From contig CM057161.1 of the NCBI GenBank assembly GCA_029962745.1, positions 4,715,400 to 4,779,399 on the forward strand: a DNA stretch of 64,000 nt. The letters run 5' to 3'. The notes beneath the pieces are model-generated. The model was not told the DNA's origin. It searched no databases and saw only the letters and a program-made list of their open reading frames with translations. The position numbers and the translations under genes were made by a program. The DNA comes from Echinometra lucunter (taxonomy: Eukaryota; Echinodermata; Echinoidea; Camarodonta; Echinometridae). Positions 59,829-64,000 of this stretch are shown one piece after another; position 1 is the stretch's first letter, and every line of letters begins with the position of its first letter.

Positions 59829-60540
59829 TGTCTCATATCCTAACAATGCAGAAAATCGCTGGTAAGCATAAAAATTTCCACTTTAAGCTAAAATTATGCC
59901 AAATTGTATCGGATTAAGCTGAAATTACGCTAAAAATAGAAAATGATATGCCAAAAGGAGTCAAATTTTATTATGCAAACTCTGGCAACAAATTATAACT
60001 ATGCAAACTCTTGCAAACTCTGGCAAGAAATCAATAATTTATAATAACTTATTCTAATATTTTATTGATATGTTAACTCATGAAGAAAAAAAATATGTAT
60101 ATATCTTAATTTCATATTGTTTGTATAATTATATATCTATGCAATGTCATGATATTTTCTATCTGTTGGAAATGAATAAATATGAATTTGACATTTGAAC
60201 ACTGGCTCGATGGAGTTGTATCTGGTATTTGTTAGCTGCCTTGAGGACAAAACTACTTCAACCTCCTCACGCAATCCATTTATTCAGGAATATGGTCCGT
60301 ACCACTGATACGGAGGGTCAGTAATTTAAGCTTCACAAAGGATATATACCTTTTCTATGTATGTATGCGTTAGAGTATTGATATGAGGAAGATTGTGGAT
60401 GAAAGAAAGACACCACAAATTCTTCTAGCACATAGCTATCTTCATATAACGAGATGAAAATATTCTAAAAGGAGTAAATTGATGTTGAAAGTATTGTGAA
60501 TGAGGTAATTAGCCACTGTAAAAAGTTTTGTGTCAACAAA
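59500..60540. other. Intergenic sequence with (CT)n
   Basis: The word TGATGCCCTA-TGCATAGC recurs at 59500 and 59757, each followed by a (CT)n tract (59541-59550 and 59795-59824). A 3'-UTR-like end (GAATAAATATGAATTTGA) lies near 60172-60190. Confidence 0.5.
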
Positions 60541-60559
60541 ATTAAGAAGCATTATTTAA

Positions 60560-61489
60560 TTCATTGATTTTGAATAGATTTGCATAAATTACCGTAAAGA
60601 ATGTTTGGGACAAAATTTCAAAATGCTTTGTAGAAGTTGTGTGTATTTCACCATAGTTCTACCAGGTGAAAAAAAAAACTAAAATGAAGGTGAAGAACCA
60701 TTTAATTCGGATTCGAATAATTTTGCATAAATTATCACAAATGTTTGACAAAATTTCAAAATGCTGTGTAGAAATTCTGTGTATCTCATATAATTCTACC
60801 AGATGAAACCCCCAAAATCAAAATTGGTCAACAAATGAAGGCGAAGAGTGATTTTGAATAGATTTGCATAAATTACTATAAATAATATTTGAGACAAAAT
60901 TTCAAATGTTGTGTAGAAGTTGTGTGTACCGCACGTAGTTCTACAGGATGAAACCGAGAAGTCACAATCGTTCAACAAATGAAGGCAAAGAAGCATCGAA
61001 CTGTGATTTTGAATAAATTTGCATAAATTTGCATATTTAATGAATTTTGCCGTTTTGTGTAGAAGCTTCGAATCCCCCCCCCCCCCCCCCCCCACCTAGT
61101 CCTATCATAATTATAAGCAAACAGAATTGAAATCGGACGAGAAATGACAAAGAAGCATTTTGAAATTGTGGTCAGCTTATTTTGATTTGTCTATGGGACA
61201 GACGTAGGACGACGGACGATGGACGCCACGCCATGCATAAGTTCATCTGGCCAAGTCGAGCCGTTTCATGGAGGCCGTGTAGAGGAGTCACTTTTGCACA
61301 TTATGAACCTACTGCAGTATGAACAAGCAAACTGGTAATATATCTCCCCGCCGGAAGTGTAGATCTGAATTTGCATAAATGTGCATAATTAATGAATTTC
61401 GAAATTCTGTTTAGAAGTTTTGAAGTGGGTTTTGAAGCCCTATCACATAAAACAAACAGAATCAAAATCCACTGCAAAATAAAGAAGCA

Positions 61490-61522
<33 letters not shown>

Positions 61523-61640
61523 TTTTGAGTAAATTTGCATAAATTTGCATGATTTACATATTTCTGAGAAGAGTTGGGAAAACCTCACCTATCTTTATTA
61601 GAGCAATCAATCAAAATGGGCCAAGAAATGACAAAGAAGC
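60560..61640. repeat. Degenerate ~150-bp tandem array rich in ATTTGCAT
   Basis: GATTTTGAATAGATTTGCAT-type landmarks recur near 60565, 60711, 60850, 61003, 61367 and 61521. AATGACAAAGAAGCA words precede several copies. It is interrupted by a 20-base C run (61074-61093) and (GT)n at 61494-61521. Confidence 0.8.
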
Positions 61641-61694
61641 AAATTTATCATATTGAGCACACACAGACACGCATACATACACCCAGATACATAC

Positions 61695-61926
61695 ATGGCC
61701 GTACGCAGCGGAGGGGGGGGGGGGGGGGTTGAAAACTAACATTTGTTTACTGAGAATTTTCACAAAATTCACGAAAAGTATGGACCAAATCCTTCAATTT
61801 CACTTTTAAAAATGCAAAAGCGCCCTCGTGACCAGCACGGTCGCTTCGCTCCCTCGCTTTTGAGCTTCTTCAAAAATTTTTACATATCTTACCCCCTCCA
61901 GGAAAAAAATTCTGTGTACAGCCCTT
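61695..61926. mobile_element. MITE with GGC(C/T)GTAC(G/A)CAG ends and 9-bp direct repeat
   Basis: GATACATAC occurs at 61686-61694 and 61927-61935. Ends ATGGCCGTACGCAG and (reverse complement) AAGGGCTGTACACAG. A G run is at 61713-61728. The surrounding ACATAC-rich sequence weakens the duplication claim. Confidence 0.6.
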
Positions 61927-62046
61927 GATACATACACACACCCAGAAACTTTTTTTTTTTCCATGATCTTTATTTTGATTTCACTCAATAATCGTACATG
62001 AATCATAAATCAACTTTTCAATGAAAGTGTATAACAAATAGATCTC

Positions 62047-62575
62047 GGGGGGGGGGGGGGGCACTCACATATATAAGTGGTACGGGGACGTGCCGCTTTG
62101 ACGACCCCCTTTTTCAGACCTCGATTTCCGTTCCAAAGCATAGCATTTTCTTCTTATCAAGAAAAAAATAAGAAAGAAATCCGTTCCAAAGCATAGCAAG
62201 TTTTTCGTTTCACCATTCCAGCCGCATTGATCCGTTACAATGAGCTTCATTTTTGGTGAAAAGCAGCTCGCACAGTACTGCGCGAAGGCCAGCCAACACT
62301 GTCCGACCCTTGGTCCGACCCATCCCCTCTGCGCGTGCGCACCCGGCGCCCGTGAAACCGGGCTAACTGCTTGCATGTATGCCTGTTCCATAGGGATACA
62401 CACGCACTCATACGCGGGCGAACCATTCAAAAGACCCCCGTTTTCACAATCATTTGTAGTTCCGAAGCCCGTTCGGAAGACCCTCCTTGTCACAACAAGC
62501 CCGTTCCAAAGTCCCTGTTTTTTGTCTCGCCCGCGGCACATCCCTACCACTTTGGGGGTGAGTGTCCCCCCCAGG
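62047..62575. mobile_element. Foldback MITE with G-run ends
   Basis: The left GGGGGGGCACTCACATATA, then AAGTGGTACGGGGACGTGCC, pairs with the right GGCACATCCCTACCACTT, then GGGTGAGTGTCCCCCC. The interior repeats CGTTCCAAAG-type words in both directions. Confidence 0.85.
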
Positions 62576-62817
62576 AAATAGGTACACCCTCACACCCAGA
62601 GACACGCAAATGCACACAAATATGGAGCCCGTTTCACAGTCTCCTCGCAAACTTTGTTTAGCGGGGACAAAAAAGAAGAGTAGGGGGAAAATCTGGTGTA
62701 GTGTTACACCTCCACATTCCAATCGGTTATAGCAATATCAGGAGAGAGACCCAAGGGCTACAGTGTGATTTAGTTTGCTTCTCCTCTCCAAGGCACAGGT
62801 TACGCAGAAAACAATAA

Positions 62818-63150
62818 TAGGGAGCTTTAGATACGCGACGCAGCTAAGACGACGCGGTATCTTGCCAAAAATGTTGTTGTGTGCATGCGCAAGACAGCTC
62901 TTTTCCAATCCATCCTACGTCGTCTGTTTTACACGACAGTTCTGGGGCCAGTTTACTGCCCTCCCCAATACGTGACGCAAGACCTTTGTTGACCCTTTTT
63001 CATGACGTAACTATGGTTCATATTTGAGCACGTGCGTCTTCCCCAAATCTAAAGCCTCTTTGCAACACGACACGAGGAAAGAGGAGAATGTAAGTCAACT
63101 CAGCAAGATACCATGTCGTCTGAGCTGTGTCGTGTATCTAAAGCTCCCTA
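62818..63150. mobile_element. MITE with TAGGGAGCTTTAGATAC ends
   Basis: The two ends pair over ~45 bp: TAGGGAGCTTTAGATAC, then CGAC-CAGCT, then GACGAC, then GGTATCTTGC. They are flanked by AATAAT-like sequence on both sides. Confidence 0.88.
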
Positions 63151-63505
63151 ATAATACCAATACATGACTCAATCTTGAAAAAAATGAACGAAATGATCTC
63201 AAATTACAAGGTGTTTAACATGTTTGTGCTCAAGACAGAGAAGTTTATTTTCATAGACAAAATGCAAATACAGTTTACACAAAATATCTTCTAAGGCCAG
63301 AAGGCTAGAGCTTGTTCACTAATGAGATTTTTTCATTCTCATTTTCATATACCGTAACCATGATTGCTGGAATAAATGGACGCTAACCTTTTTTCTGGAA
63401 TATTTCAGATAAAAATGTACAAGTGCTCAAAATGGATCTTTATTCTTTTCCTTTGCAATAAGAACAACATTCAAGAGATTCTATGTGAATGGTCGAATAA
63501 CATCA
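63151..63505. other. Intergenic sequence, no feature identified
   Basis: AT-rich, with no structure noted between the two MITEs. Confidence 0.4.
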
Positions 63506-63507
63506 GT

Positions 63508-63893
63508 AGAGATGCCAACCTTTCATCAAGTTTTGCAGTATTTTCATGTATGAAAAGAAGTATTATGAGTAGGAAAAGAGTATATCCTACAGCCATAGAA
63601 CTGCACAGTAACCAAAGTTCAAGAAAAACAGTATTTGGCTAGAAACCTGCAGCATTTTCGCTATAAAAGAAAGTATAAAATTAGACAGTCTCCATCAATT
63701 ACAACATTCAGAAAGGCATTGAAAACCCATCTTTTTTGCAGTTTGTAGTTTAGGATATACATTCGATTATATGTTTACTGTTTGATTTATTGTAAGCGCT
63801 TTGGGCCTTATGGGAAAAGAGCAGTATAAATAATAAGTAATGATAATAATAATAATATACTACAAAAAAGAAACAGTTGGCATCACTGCATCA
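63508..63893. mobile_element. MITE with GATGCCAAC-type ends, copy 2, interrupted
   Basis: Starts TAGAGATGCCAACCTTTC and ends AACAGTTGGCATCACTG. Aligns with 13418-13643 except for an insertion at about 63683-63858. Confidence 0.8.
63683..63858 (+). mobile_element. 5'-truncated non-LTR 3' end inserted in a MITE
   Basis: The frame SPSITTFRKALKTHLFCSL followed by TAG is the classic C-terminal FRKALKTHLF motif of non-LTR reverse transcriptases. It is followed by a TGTAAGCGCTTTGGGCC block and a (TAATAA)n tail. Confidence 0.8.
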
Positions 63894-64000
63894 GTGATTC
63901 AATATCCACAATAAGTATTTTGAAGATGAATTAGAGTTCTGGTGAAGCAAATAGCAGGACATTGGGAAAGACCAAGCCTCATGCCTCCAATACCCCCATT

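Noticed and set aside
62240..62581. 113-codon plus-strand frame
   Set aside because: Lies wholly inside a foldback MITE, and the opposite strand is equally open because of symmetry.

Overview
This is an AT-rich, intron-rich, repeat-dense eukaryotic nuclear window with a 500-base N gap at 11974-12473. The only conserved host gene I recognise is on the minus strand. Its three exons encode the two N-terminal PTB domains of a TBC1D4/TBC1D1-type Rab GTPase-activating protein (AS160 family). The repeat landscape is tRNA-derived SINE, CR1-like non-LTR elements, foldback MITEs with TTAA, 8-bp or 9-bp target duplications, Harbinger and a Penelope-like trace. Together with one gene resembling both vertebrate paralogues, this suggests a marine invertebrate deuterostome, most likely an echinoderm such as a sea urchin. 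That assignment is inference.

Layout. The host gene runs right to left. The first coding exon is 45189-45608, with a presumed promoter just to its right (about 45700-46090). Exon 2 is 19932-20651 and exon 3 is 2998-3096. All junctions are phase 0 with GT-AG sites, and the introns are 24.5 kb and 16.8 kb. The rest of the gene, including the catalytic TBC domain, lies left of position 1. Almost everything else between 1 and 45 kb is intronic repeat: TTAA-flanked MITEs, a two-copy element with 9-bp duplications, phrase-like foldbacks, a hammerhead-like Penelope remnant, a SINE, a 5'-truncated non-LTR reverse transcriptase (29.9-33.0 kb), a degenerate ~105-bp tandem array (37.1-39.5 kb) with a secondary 952-bp duplication, and long microsatellites.

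The right third (46-64 kb) is intergenic or belongs to an unseen neighbour. Its centrepiece is a nested transposon stack at 48.67-54.06 kb. An 8-bp-TSD hAT-like MITE abuts a foldback made of TTCGTTATTCCG words. That foldback is split by a 3.76-kb PIF/Harbinger-type element carrying an apparently intact four-exon MADF/BESS-like gene but only the N-terminus of a transposase. The Harbinger element has a Tc1-like MITE in an intron and a TTAA-type MITE at its right junction. Further right are a second non-LTR 3' end, a 47/94-bp higher-order tandem repeat, a TGCACC-word MITE, another copy of the TTAA foldback, an octamer-rich degenerate array and several MITEs.

Beyond these elements I found no second host gene and no undescribed enzymatic system. 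What stands out is the structure of the mobile-element layer: dated nesting, phrase-repeat foldbacks, a catalytically deleted Harbinger retaining its DNA-binding partner gene, and about 19 poly-G/poly-C runs of 12 or more bases.
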